Part shown: in pieces, positions 44,886 through 52,484 of the stretch | Position numbering within the stretch: position 1 is the stretch's first letter | How the letters are laid out: each line of letters opens with the position of its first letter | Assembly: GCF_016031625.1 (NCBI RefSeq) | Contig: NZ_JACCHP010000007.1 | Location: forward strand, 1-64,000 | Reading direction: 5' to 3' | Length of the DNA: 64,000 nt | Source: Bradyrhizobium agreste | Lineage (GTDB): Bacteria > Pseudomonadota > Alphaproteobacteria > Rhizobiales > Xanthobacteraceae | Position numbers and translations under genes: made by a program | The notes under the pieces: model-generated | Databases searched by the model: none | What the model was told of the DNA's origin: nothing | What the model saw: the letters and a program-made list of their open reading frames with translations, nothing else

Positions 44886-46496
44886 TCAGCCTTTGGCCCG
44901 CAGCTCGCGGCGCAGCACCTTGCCGGTCGCCGTCATCGGCAGCGTCTCGGCGAATTCGACGAAGCGCGGATATTCGTGCGCGGCGAGCTGCACCTTGACG
45001 AACTCCTGAATCTCGCGCGCGAGCGCATCACTGCCGGTAAAGCCTGGACGCAGCACGATCCAGGCCTTGATCGATTCGGTGCGGATCGGATCGGGAATGC
45101 CGACCACCGCAGCCATTGCCACCGACGGATGTTTCATCAGCGTGTGCTCGATCTCGGAGGGGCCGACGCGGTAGCCGGCCGTGGTGATGACGTCGTCCTC
45201 GCGACTGACGTACCAGAAATAGCCGTCCTCGTCCTGCACGCCGAGATCGCCGGTGAGCAGGAAGTCGCCGGCATATTTCTTCGCCGTCGCTTCCGGATTG
45301 CGCCAATATTCGAGCATGGTGACGGGGCATGGCTGGCGCACGCCGATGATGCCGCGCTGACCACGCGGCAATTCCTCGCCCTTGTCGTTGACGATGCGGA
45401 CATCGAAGCCCGGCGTCGCCTTGCCCATCGCACCGGGACGGATCGGAAACAGGTTGGAGTTGCTGCCGATCACGAGGTTGCATTCGGTCTGGCCGAACAC
45501 CTCGTGTGCGTCGATGCCAAAGGTCTCGCGCACCCAGCCGAGCAATTCACCGCCGAGCGATTCGCCTCCGGTGAAGATGCTGCGCAGCTTCACGCCGGAA
45601 TGCTTGACGCCGGCCTGCCGCATCAGCTTGAGCGCCGTCGGCGGCAGGAAGACGTTGCGGACGGAAAGATCGGCCATCATCTGCATCGCCGCCTGCGGCT
45701 CGAATTTTCGCGCGCGATGGCCGACCAGGGGAATGCCGTGGTACCAGAACGCGAGCAGGCCGTTGATGAGCCCGCCGATCCAGGCCCAATCGGCCGGCGT
45801 CCACATGAGATCGCCGGGCCTGGGCAAGAAGTTGTGGCACATCTCCACATTCGGCAGATGGCCGAGCACGACACGATGCGCATGCAGCGCGCCCTTGGGA
45901 TTGCCCGTCGTGCCCGAGGTGTAGATGATCAGCGCGGGATCGTCGGCCGAGGTGTCGACGTTTGCAAAATCCTCGGACGCAGTTTCGATCGCTGGCCAGA
46001 ATGGCTTTGCGCCGGCGTGGACGGCGCCGCTTGTGACATAGATATCCTGCAGATAGGGCAGCCGATCGCGGATATTCGTCAGCTTCTCCCAGCCAGCCTC
46101 ATCGGTGATGATGGCTCTTGCTTGCGAATTCGACAGGCGGAATTCCAGCGCGTCCTCGCCGAACAGGGCGAACAGCGGGACCGAGATCATGCCGGAGCGA
46201 AACGCCGCCATATGCACGATCGGCAATTCCAGCGACTGCGACAGGAACACCGCGACGCGGTCGCCGCGGACAAGCCCGTCCGCCTTCAGCACATTGGCGA
46301 AGCGGCGCGACATCTCGGCGACCTCATCGAAGGTGGTGCGGCTGGTGGCGCCGGTCTCGTCGACATAGATCAGCGCGAGCCGGCCGGTGCCGTCGGCATG
46401 GCGATCGCAGCACACCTCCGCGATGTTGAAGCGCGCGGGGATATCCCAACGGAAATTGCGGACGAGCTCGTCGTAGGTTGCGGCTTCGGTCAGCAT
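44886..46496 (-). CDS. acyl-CoA synthetase (AMP-forming), medium-chain or acetyl-CoA-synthetase-like
   Basis: The 536-residue protein has the adenylation motifs: LIIYTSGTTGNPKGALHAH (A3), then FTGGESLGGELL, EVFGQTECNL (A5), LLTGDLGVQDEDGYFWYVSREDDVITTAGYRVGPSEIE (A7-A8) and the catalytic Lys in LPMTATGKVLRREL. It activates a carboxylic acid to the acyl-AMP, then the CoA ester. The N-terminal RWDIPARFNIAEVCCD resembles the ACSM/acs-like subgroup. Start ATG 46496. MarR lies 26 bases downstream, so they may be co-transcribed. The acid is not predictable. Confidence 0.9.
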   Translation of the reverse strand: MLTEAATYDELVRNFRWDIPARFNIAEVCCDRHADGTGRLALIYVDETGATSRTTFDEVAEMSRRFANVLKADGLVRGDRVAVFLSQSLELPIVHMAAFRSGMISVPLFALFGEDALEFRLSNSQARAIITDEAGWEKLTNIRDRLPYLQDIYVTSGAVHAGAKPFWPAIETASEDFANVDTSADDPALIIYTSGTTGNPKGALHAHRVVLGHLPNVEMCHNFLPRPGDLMWTPADWAWIGGLINGLLAFWYHGIPLVGHRARKFEPQAAMQMMADLSVRNVFLPPTALKLMRQAGVKHSGVKLRSIFTGGESLGGELLGWVRETFGIDAHEVFGQTECNLVIGSNSNLFPIRPGAMGKATPGFDVRIVNDKGEELPRGQRGIIGVRQPCPVTMLEYWRNPEATAKKYAGDFLLTGDLGVQDEDGYFWYVSREDDVITTAGYRVGPSEIEHTLMKHPSVAMAAVVGIPDPIRTESIKAWIVLRPGFTGSDALAREIQEFVKVQLAAHEYPRFVEFAETLPMTATGKVLRRELRAKG

Positions 46497-46573
46497 GGGC
46501 TTGGTCGTTTCCCGGTGTCTCGTTGTTATGGCCCAGTCTAGAGCTGTGAATGCTCGGAACAAGAGCCCGCGAC

Positions 46574-46677
46574 GTCATTCCGGGGCGACGCGTCAGCGTC
46601 GAGCCCGGAATCCATTGAGCAACGTTCGCTGCGGCCCGATGGATTCCGGGTTCGCCCTACGGGCGCCCCGGAATGAC
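46574..46677. repeat. palindromic intergenic repeat, family A copy 4
   Basis: Bounded by GTCATTCCGGGGCGACG and GGCGCCCCGGAATGAC; inner arms GAGCCCGGAATCCATTG and GATGGATTCCGGG. It lies upstream of the acyl-CoA synthetase and directly after the epoxide hydrolase remnant. Confidence 0.92.
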
Positions 46678-46685
46678 AGCGGGGT

Positions 46686-46958
46686 TCATCGCACAGTCGC
46701 AAAAAACTTTCTGACATCCTGCACGAACGGCTCCGGCTGCTCGAAGGCGGCGAAGTGACCGCCTTTCTCCATCTCGCTCCAATGCGTGATGGCATGGAAG
46801 TTCGGCTCCATCCAGCGCCGCACCGGCGTGATGATCTCCTTCGGAAACACCGCGACGCCCGTCGGCACCTTCACCACCGGCGTGGTGCGGCGCTTGCCAA
46901 AGCTCTCCCAATAGAGCCGCGCCGACGAGGTCGCCGTCTGCGTCGCCCAATAGAGCAT
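46686..46958 (-). pseudogene. 3' remnant of an epoxide hydrolase gene
   Basis: About 90 codons read MLYWATQTATSSARLYWESF, then VKVPTGVAVFPKEIITPVRRW, ITHWSEMEKGGHFAAFEQPE and a stop at 46686. This is the C-terminal part of an EHN-type epoxide hydrolase, with the catalytic His in KGGHFAAFE. The first 280 or so residues are missing: the coding sequence breaks off exactly where repeat A copy 5 begins. A second copy of the repeat (copy 4) lies on the other side of the remnant. Recombination between repeats is a likely cause of the deletion. Confidence 0.8.
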
Positions 46959-47053
46959 GGGCGCGCGAAGCGCGAACCCGGAATCCATTTAGGCAACGGA
47001 CTCAGCAGAGCGATGGATTCCGGGCTCGACGCTTCGCGTCGCCGCGGAATGAC
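46959..47053. repeat. palindromic intergenic repeat, family A copy 5 (left arm truncated)
   Basis: GCGCGCGAAGCGCGAACCCG and GATGGATTCCGGGCTCGACG are present, with the right end GGAATGAC at 47046-47053; the outer left arm GTCATTCCGG is missing. The break coincides with the truncation of the epoxide hydrolase gene. Confidence 0.85.
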
Positions 47054-47056
47054 AGC

Positions 47057-47512
47057 TCAACTGGACAGCGCAGCCTTCACGAGACCAGACGCCTTGCCGA
47101 AATCCATCTGCCCCGCGTATTTCGCGCGCAGCACGGCAATCACCTTGCCCATGTCCTTCATGCCGCCCGCGCCCGTCTCGGCGATCGCATCCGCGATCGC
47201 CTTCCTCACGTCGTCCTCGGACATCTGCTTCGGCAGATACGCCGAGATCACCGCGATCTCCTCGCGCTCCTGCGCGGCAAGCTCGGCGCGGCCCCCCTTG
47301 TCGTAGAGCTCGACCGCCTCCTGGCGCTGCTTGATCATCTTCTGCAGCACCGCGAGGATGTCGGCGTCCGACAGCGGCGGCTTGCCACTGCCCCGCGCGT
47401 CGATGTCGGCGTTCTTGATGGTCGAGTTGACCATGCGCAGCGTAGACAGCTTGCGCTCGTCCTTGGCCTTCATGGCCTCCTTGACCGCATTGTTGATATC
47501 GTCGCGCAGCAT
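47057..47512 (-). CDS. GatB/YqeY-domain protein
   Basis: The 151-residue protein is a stand-alone YqeY domain: LRDDINNAVKEAMKAKDERKLSTLRMVNSTIKNADID, DADILAVLQKMIKQRQEAVELYDKGGRAELAAQEREEIAVISAYLPKQMSEDDV and GMKDMGKVIAVLRAKYAGQMDFGKASGLVKAAL. The domain forms the tail of GatB, where it holds tRNA; YqeY alone may be a tRNA-related helper. AAGGGATC precedes the ATG. It follows the hydrolase gene on the same strand with 58 bases between. Function is not established. Confidence 0.9.
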   Translation of the reverse strand: MLRDDINNAVKEAMKAKDERKLSTLRMVNSTIKNADIDARGSGKPPLSDADILAVLQKMIKQRQEAVELYDKGGRAELAAQEREEIAVISAYLPKQMSEDDVRKAIADAIAETGAGGMKDMGKVIAVLRAKYAGQMDFGKASGLVKAALSS

Positions 47513-47570
47513 GATCGTGATCCCTTCGATATGGACGCCTGATCTAGGCCCTTTGCGGCCGTCGCACAAC

Positions 47571-48272
47571 CTAGCTCGCGAGCCATTCGGTGAGCGCCTG
47601 CACCGTCGCCTGCGGCTGTTCGGCTTGCGGCAGGTGCCCGCAGCGATCGAGGATCACGAGCCTGGCGCCGGCGATCCCCTCGGCCATTTCCTTCGAGAAG
47701 GCGTTTGGGATGGTGTTGTCGGCATCGCCCGTCAGCACCAGCGTCGGGCATGTGATCGTCGCCAGGGTCGGCCGCGAATCCACCCGTGCGATGATTGCGG
47801 TCTGCTGCCGCAGATAGCCTTCGACGCCGACGTCCTCGTCCTGCGCATGCACGAGCTTGAGAATCTCAGCGTCAACGCGCCGCGACGGATGCACGAGCTC
47901 CGGAAAACTCTCCTCGCGCAGGGCGCGCAGCTCGCCGCGTCTGGCGCGCTCCATCTGGCCAAGACGGCGTCCGGTTGCCTCCGGCGTGTCGGGCCGCGCC
48001 TGCGTGTTGATCAGCGCGAGCTTTGTCACGCGCTGGCTCGCCTGGCGCATGATCTCGAAGGCGATGTAGCCACCCATGGAATGGCCGGCGAGGGCGAAGC
48101 GCGGCGGCGCCTCGGCGAGGATGCGGCCTGCGATCGCAGCCATGCTGTCGTCGCGGATGTGGTTGGCGACCGTCACCGGCCCGAAACGCCAGAGCGCAGG
48201 GATCACGGGCGCATAGATCCGGGCCGAGGACGCCAGCCCCGGAACCAGCACAATGGGGGTGGTCTGGTCCAT
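47571..48272 (-). CDS. alpha/beta hydrolase
   Basis: The 233-residue protein has VLVPGLASSARIY for the oxyanion region, FALAGHSMGGYIAFEIM with the nucleophile Ser in GHSMG, LVLTGDADNTIP (acid Asp) and LDRCGHLPQAEQP (His), a full catalytic triad in order. It is a small esterase/lactonase-like enzyme of unknown substrate. ATG 48272 follows GAGG; the frame is open to 48344. It precedes YqeY on the same strand and diverges from carA across 146 bases. Confidence 0.9.
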   Translation of the reverse strand: MDQTTPIVLVPGLASSARIYAPVIPALWRFGPVTVANHIRDDSMAAIAGRILAEAPPRFALAGHSMGGYIAFEIMRQASQRVTKLALINTQARPDTPEATGRRLGQMERARRGELRALREESFPELVHPSRRVDAEILKLVHAQDEDVGVEGYLRQQTAIIARVDSRPTLATITCPTLVLTGDADNTIPNAFSKEMAEGIAGARLVILDRCGHLPQAEQPQATVQALTEWLAS

Positions 48273-48325
48273 TATTGCCTCGCAAGCCCAGGAAATTGCC
48301 GGAAATTGTGCGGCCGAGCTTAAGG

Positions 48326-48380
48326 GCGGGAGAAGGCCTGTCAAATATGCAAAAACGCATGTGAATCCGGCCTCTCCCGC
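48326..48380 (+). promoter_or_regulatory. long hairpin in the carA leader region
   Basis: GCGGGAGAAGGCC (48326-48338) pairs with GGCCTCTCCCGC (48369-48380) with one bulged A, and the loop holds a smaller ATGC/GCAT hairpin (48347-48360). TTT follows, then the gene begins 38 bases later. It may end the divergent transcript, or fold in the carA leader to control expression. Confidence 0.5.
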
Positions 48381-48418
48381 TTTGACGGGCGTGCGCGGGG
48401 AGACTATGAAACGCGCTC

Positions 48419-49609
48419 ATGACACAACATGACAATGATCCCGCCTGGCCGGACCACAAACCGACCGCGCTCCTCGTGCTTGCCGACGGCACGGTGCTCG
48501 AGGGCTTTGGTCTCGGCGCCGAGGGCCACGCCGTCGGCGAGGTCTGCTTCAACACCGCGATGACCGGCTATGAGGAGATCCTGACCGATCCCTCCTATGC
48601 CGGCCAGCTCATCACCTTCACCTTCCCGCATATCGGCAATGTCGGTACCAACGACGAAGACATCGAGACGGTGAACATGGCGGCAACGCCCGGCGCTCGC
48701 GGCGTGATCCTGCGCACCGCGATCACCGATCCCTCGAATTATCGCGCCACCAAGCATCTCGACCAATGGCTCAGGGCCCGCGGCATCATCGGCCTCTCCG
48801 GCATCGATACCCGCGCGCTGACCGCGCTGATCCGCAGCAAGGGCATGCCCAACGCCGTGATCGCGCATTCCAGGACCGGCGAGTTCGACCTGCATGGCCT
48901 GAAGGAAGAAGCGCGCGAATGGCCGGGCCTCGAAGGCATGGACCTCGTGCCGATGGTCACGAGCGGTCAGCGCTTCACCTGGGACGAGACGCCTTGGGCC
49001 TGGGACAAGGGCTTTGGCCGGCAGGACAAGCCGGAGTTCAATGTCGTCGCCATCGACTACGGCATCAAGCGCAACATCCTGCGCCTGCTCGCCGGCGTCG
49101 GCTGCAAGGTGACGGTGGTGCCGGCAACGACCTCGTCCGAAGACATCCTCGCGATGAAGCCGGACGGCGTGTTCCTGTCGAACGGTCCGGGCGATCCGGC
49201 CGCGACCGGCAAATATGCGGTGCCCGTGATCCGCGACGTGATCAAGTCGGGCACGCCGACCTTCGGGATTTGTCTGGGCCACCAGATGCTCGGGCTCGCC
49301 GTCGGCGCCAGAACCAAGAAGATGCATCAGGGCCATCACGGCGCCAATCACCCGGTGAAGGACGAGACCACCGGCAAGGTCGAGATCACCTCGATGAACC
49401 ATGGCTTTGCCGTGGACGAGACGACCCTGCCGAAGGGCGCGACGCAGACTCACATCTCGCTGTTCGACGGCTCCAATTGCGGCATCCAGCTCGACGGCAA
49501 GCCGGTGTTCTCCGTGCAATATCATCCCGAGGCCTCACCCGGCCCGCGCGACTCGCATTATCTGTTCCAGCGCTTCGCCGACCTGATGCGGCAGAGGAAG
49601 AGCGCGTAA
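48419..49609 (+). CDS. carA: carbamoyl-phosphate synthase small subunit (glutamine amidotransferase)
   Basis: The 396-residue protein has the CarA N-terminal domain (LVLADGTVLEGFGLGAEGHAVGEVCFNTAMTGYEEILTDPSYAGQLITFTFPHIGNVG, residues 14-75) and a class I amidotransferase domain with TFGICLGHQMLGLA holding Cys 285, HHGANHPVKD, and NHGFAVDE plus QYHPEASPGP for the His-Glu of the triad. It hydrolyses glutamine and passes ammonia to CarB for arginine and pyrimidine synthesis. carB lies 4.2 kb downstream on the same strand, separated by unrelated genes. A long hairpin lies in its upstream region. Confidence 0.97.
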   Translation: MTQHDNDPAWPDHKPTALLVLADGTVLEGFGLGAEGHAVGEVCFNTAMTGYEEILTDPSYAGQLITFTFPHIGNVGTNDEDIETVNMAATPGARGVILRTAITDPSNYRATKHLDQWLRARGIIGLSGIDTRALTALIRSKGMPNAVIAHSRTGEFDLHGLKEEAREWPGLEGMDLVPMVTSGQRFTWDETPWAWDKGFGRQDKPEFNVVAIDYGIKRNILRLLAGVGCKVTVVPATTSSEDILAMKPDGVFLSNGPGDPAATGKYAVPVIRDVIKSGTPTFGICLGHQMLGLAVGARTKKMHQGHHGANHPVKDETTGKVEITSMNHGFAVDETTLPKGATQTHISLFDGSNCGIQLDGKPVFSVQYHPEASPGPRDSHYLFQRFADLMRQRKSA

Positions 49610-49620
49610 GCCACGGTCTC

Positions 49621-49750
49621 GTGCCCCGGGCGCAGCGCAGCACGCCGCTCTTCGCGGCGTGATGCGCTGCTGAACCGGGGCCCACACCTCGGCACTCTGG
49701 GTCCCGGCTCTGCGACGCAGCGTTGCACGCTGCATCGCGTCCGGGACACG
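49621..49750. repeat. long imperfect inverted repeat, family C copy 1
   Basis: GTGCCCCGGGCGCAGCGCAG at the left and GCATCGCGTCCGGGACACG at the right, with an inner TGATGCGCTGCTGAACCGGGGCC and GGGTCCCGGCTCTGCG. A second copy, in the opposite orientation, follows greA (58029-58163). It lies between carA and the truncated cupin gene. Confidence 0.8.
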
Positions 49751-49810
49751 CCAGGAACGCACTGCAGGCAATGCCAGTTGATCCCTGCACCCTCTTGCAG
49801 GAGCACAGCC

Positions 49811-50122
49811 ATGTCCGTCGTCCGCGACAAGGCCGAGCCGCTCGCCATCGTGTTCGAGGATGACGGGCTCGTGCCGAACAACATCCTTCCGTTCCTGGTC
49901 TACCAGGGCGTGGTGAAGCTCGATCCCAGGCGCCCGGAAGAGACCATCGAGAATCTATTCGAAGCGAACGACTGGGGCGGGACGTGGCGCAACGGCATTT
50001 ACGACTATCTGCACTATCATGCGACGGTGCATGAAGTGCTCGGCGTCGCGCGCGGCAGCGCGCGGGTTCGCTTCTGCGAAAGCGCTGAAGACGATTCCGC
50101 AAGTGGCGCTGCCGCCGGCTGA
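49811..50122 (+). pseudogene. truncated cupin-domain gene
   Basis: The 103-residue product (IVFEDDGLVPNNILPFLVYQ, NGIYDYLHYHATVHEVLGVARGSARVRF) is the first half of a YjlB-like cupin, ending after HEVLGVARGSARVRF where the conserved second cupin motif (a GD...PAG-like turn) should follow. The last 15 residues (CESAEDDSASGAAAG) show no relation to the fold. A cupin family D repeat begins 60 bases on. The fold cannot close with one motif, so the gene is probably non-functional. GCACAGCC precedes the ATG. Confidence 0.6.
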
Positions 50123-50181
50123 TCCCGTAACGGGGAAGGACGGGGCGCTGATGCGGTTGTGGCGGTAGCCACAAGCATGGT

Positions 50182-50300
50182 GCAGGAGGGTGAGTTAGCC
50201 GAAGGCGTAACCCACCTCTTCTGTTTCCGCGGACAGAGACAGTGGTGGGTTACGCCTGGCAGATGCGCTTCGCGCTTCTGCAAGGCTAACCCACCCTGCG
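50182..50300. repeat. inverted repeat, family D
   Basis: GCAGGAGGGTGAGTTAGCC on the left is mirrored by GGCTAACCCACCCTGCG on the right; inner GTAACCCACC and GGTGGGTTAC pair as well. It is a large nested palindrome of the type common between genes in Bradyrhizobium. One copy here, between the truncated cupin gene and dps. Confidence 0.75.
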
Positions 50301-50307
50301 CATCCCG

Positions 50308-50832
50308 TTACGCCTCGTTGGCGCCTTCCTGCCGGGTTGCTTCGAACAGGAACCAGGTCCGCCGCTCGGTCTCGTCGATGAAATTTTCCAGAATGCTGGC
50401 GCTGGCGACGTCGCCGGCCTCGTCGCAGACGTCGTGGGCCTTGCGCATCGCGGCTGCGACGTGCTTGTTGTCCTGCATCAGCTCGCGCAGCATTTCGCGC
50501 GGCGGGACGAAGTCCTCGTTATTGTCCTTGATGGTCTGGAGCTTTGCGACCTGGCCGATCGACTTCAGCGTGGTGCCGCCGATCTTGCGGACGCGCTCGG
50601 CGAGCTGATCGGTGGTGGCGAAGATCTGGTCGGACTGCTCGTCGAGCAGCAGGTGGTAATCCCGGAAATGGCGCCCGCTGATGTGCCAGTGGAAATTCTT
50701 GGTCTTGAGATAAAGCGCGAACGCGTCGGCCAGAAGCACGTTGAGCGCCTCAGAGACTTTCTTGACCCCATCGGGCGACAGATCGGTGGGGGTGTCGAGT
50801 TCGGGCGAGACCTTGTTGTTGGTTTTGCTCAC
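50308..50832 (-). CDS. dps: Dps-family ferritin-like DNA-protection protein
   Basis: The 174-residue protein has the Dps four-helix bundle and the ferroxidase-type motif KTKNFHWHISGRHFRDYHLLLDEQSDQIFATTDQLAER, where the His and Asp/Glu residues bind iron between subunits. It oxidises ferrous iron with peroxide and stores it, limiting hydroxyl radical damage. The start is taken at GTG 50832, with AGGAAGG upstream; an in-frame ATG at 50880 would add 16 basic residues with no family match. A convergent repeat lies downstream. It is divergent from the methyltransferase gene. Confidence 0.9.
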   Translation of the reverse strand: MSKTNNKVSPELDTPTDLSPDGVKKVSEALNVLLADAFALYLKTKNFHWHISGRHFRDYHLLLDEQSDQIFATTDQLAERVRKIGGTTLKSIGQVAKLQTIKDNNEDFVPPREMLRELMQDNKHVAAAMRKAHDVCDEAGDVASASILENFIDETERRTWFLFEATRQEGANEA

Positions 50833-50945
50833 GGGAGACCTTCCTGTTAGGACGCGGACATTGACGGCGCGCCGTCGCACCCCTAACGCAAGGCGGGCAG
50901 CGCCGGCTCCTCTTTGGGAACCGCTGGCCGGGACCTTCGAATACC

Positions 50946-51647
50946 ATGGACGATTGGATCGATTATTACGACTCGACGCATACGATCTATGTCAGCAAGC
51001 TGCATCGCGACTTGCACTTCCAGATCATTGCGCGGGACATCATCGCCTACATCCCCTCGCCCGACGCGACGGTGCTGGACTATGCCTGCGGCGAGGCGCT
51101 GTCGGCGAGCCAGGTGGCAGCCGCCTGCGGCAAGCTGATCCTGGCCGAGCCCGCGCCGGGCGTGCGCGGCCGGCTGATCGCGCGGTTTGCCCCAAACACC
51201 AAGATCCGCGTCCGCTCGCTCGAGGACGTCCGCAAGATGCAGGATCAGACGATCGATCTCGTCGTCATGAACTCGGTCGCGCAATACATGACGCCTGACG
51301 AGCTCGATGCCGCGCTGCTCAACATCCGCCGCATCCTGAAACCCTCCGGCAAGCTGGTGCTGGGCGATATTCTACAGCCCAATGTCGGCATGGTCAGGGA
51401 TGTGATGGCGCTGCTCGGCTTCGGCCTGCGCCACGGCTTCCTGAAGGACGCGCTGATCGGGCTGATCAGCACCGCGCTGTCGGATTATCGCCAGTTGCGC
51501 TCGCGCATCGGGCTGCAGCGCTACAGCGAGGACGAGATCACGGCCAAGCTGAAGGCGGCGGGTTTCGCCGTCCAGCGCGCCCACAGCAATATCGGCCACA
51601 ACAGCTGGCGCATGACCTTCATCGCGCGGCCGCCTCTGGTCCGTTAA
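50946..51647 (+). CDS. class I SAM-dependent methyltransferase
   Basis: The 233-residue protein has a Rossmann-type AdoMet domain: TVLDYACGEALSASQVAAAC (motif I), LAEPAPG, IDLVVMNSVAQYM with VVMNSV in the place of motif IV, and ILKPSGKLVLGDILQPN. The C-terminal YRQLRSRIGLQRYSEDEITAKLKAAGFAVQRAHSNIGHN forms the usual last helix-strand. No substrate-specific motif is visible. It stands alone between dps and the tRNA-like sequence. A small-molecule or protein target is likelier than DNA. Confidence 0.85.
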   Translation: MDDWIDYYDSTHTIYVSKLHRDLHFQIIARDIIAYIPSPDATVLDYACGEALSASQVAAACGKLILAEPAPGVRGRLIARFAPNTKIRVRSLEDVRKMQDQTIDLVVMNSVAQYMTPDELDAALLNIRRILKPSGKLVLGDILQPNVGMVRDVMALLGFGLRHGFLKDALIGLISTALSDYRQLRSRIGLQRYSEDEITAKLKAAGFAVQRAHSNIGHNSWRMTFIARPPLVR

Positions 51648-51701
51648 GCATAACAATTAGCCGTTGTGGCTTGTCGCACTGCAATCGGTAATGATCGCCG
51701 C

Positions 51702-51777
51702 GGCCCGGTGGCGGAAGCGTCTACGCGAGGGCGGTGCAACGCTCTACATCCTGGTTCAAATCCAGGCCGGGTCTCCA
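51702..51777 (+). tRNA. tRNA-Cys-like sequence with 8-base anticodon loop
   Basis: The 76-base sequence has acceptor GGCCCGG/CCGGGTC (one G-T pair), discriminator T, encoded CCA (51775-51777), and a perfect T-arm CCTGG-TTCAAAT-CCAGG. The D-arm pairs only GCG/CGC around GAAGCGTCTA without the usual GG. The anticodon arm pairs AGGGC/GCTCT around GGTGCAAC, eight bases with GCA inside (Cys), or six pairs around GTGCAA. No standard seven-base loop is possible. It resembles alphaproteobacterial tRNA-Cys in the rest. It could be a variant tRNA, a pseudogene or a degraded attachment site. Confidence 0.5.
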
Positions 51778-51993
51778 GCCTTCGCTGGCTCCGCCAGCTT
51801 CGGCTCGGCAAGCCCTTTCTGAAGGCTGCCTCGGCGAAGTCCGAAGGGCGAAGACGGGCACGCTTCGGCGGCCCCAAACAAAAACATCGAAAACAACCCC
51901 ATGCACAGTAGACGGGATGGGCACTTGGATGCTCGCTGAACCTTGCGAAGACATTGATGCGCCGGGCAAATCAGCGACCCATGCGCAACCGTC
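51778..51993 (+). other. gene-free stretch beyond the tRNA-like sequence
   Basis: The 216 bases carry no supported gene. They contain two short direct/inverted matches (CTTCGGC, GCCTTCG...CGAAGGGC) and an A/C-rich part (CCCCAAACAAAAACATCGAA, 51869-51890) that I know from memory as a recurrent non-coding motif in this genus. It could be an old integration-site remnant attached to the tRNA-like sequence. Confidence 0.35.
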
Positions 51994-52371
51994 TTATTTT
52001 CGGTCAACTTCGATCAAGTCGCAGCCGGAGACGAGCGGAAGCCGCTCCGCATCCTTGGCTGCGGAGCTGAGCACCGCATCGAGCAAGCCCGGGAAGCGCG
52101 CCTCCAGATCCTCGCGGCGCAGCCGCATGAAACGGTTGGTGCCGGCGACGCGCGTCTGCATCAAGCCGCATTCCCGCAGCTTGGCGAAGTGATAGGCGAG
52201 GTTGGACTTGCCGCTCAGCGCGCTGAAGTCGCTGCAGCGGAGTTCGCTGCTGACACGTTCCTGCTGGGCGAGCTGATAGACGATCGCCAGACGGATCGGA
52301 TCGCTCAGGCAATCCAGGACCATCGGCAGCTCGATCTGCTCGCGGGTGGGATGGTGCGGCGTGCGGCTCAT
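51994..52371 (-). CDS. ArsR-family transcriptional regulator of the adjacent MFS gene
   Basis: The 125-residue protein has a winged helix: IELPMVLDCLSDPIRLAIVYQLAQ, LRCSDFSALSGKSNLAYHFAKLRECGL (recognition helix KSNLAYHFAKL) and TRVAGTNRFMRLRREDLEARFPGLL. It lacks the metal-site Cys pair seen in SmtB-type members. It is divergent from the MFS exporter gene; the shared 113-base region holds two identical dyads, so it very likely represses itself and the exporter. The ATG at 52371 begins 31 bases before the first dyad. Confidence 0.88.
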   Translation of the reverse strand: MSRTPHHPTREQIELPMVLDCLSDPIRLAIVYQLAQQERVSSELRCSDFSALSGKSNLAYHFAKLRECGLMQTRVAGTNRFMRLRREDLEARFPGLLDAVLSSAAKDAERLPLVSGCDLIEVDRK

Positions 52372-52402
52372 GCTCCGGGAATCATAGCGATGCGACGGCG
52401 AT

Positions 52403-52468
52403 GTTCAATAGTTCTTGAACCGATTGACAGCGAAATCGCTTCGTTCGATAGTTCAATGAATCTTGAAC
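52403..52468. promoter_or_regulatory. twin ArsR operators with a divergent promoter between them
   Basis: Two copies of GTTCAA-N6-TTGAAC lie at 52403-52420 and 52451-52468; the centres are 48 bases apart. Between them is TTGACA (52424-52429), 17 bases, then GATAGT (52447-52452), whose -10 overlaps the second dyad. The first dyad lies between this promoter and the arsR-like gene. Binding of both sites would silence both directions. Confidence 0.85.
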
Positions 52469-52484
52469 ATAGGGGTCCTTTCCA

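Noticed and set aside
44811..46541. 576-codon plus-strand frame across the acyl-CoA synthetase
   Set aside because: Antisense to the synthetase, which has all adenylation motifs.
50950..51640. DNA methyltransferase
   Set aside because: The AdoMet fold lacks DPPY/SPPY or PCQ motifs of DNA methylases; a small-molecule or protein methylase is likelier.
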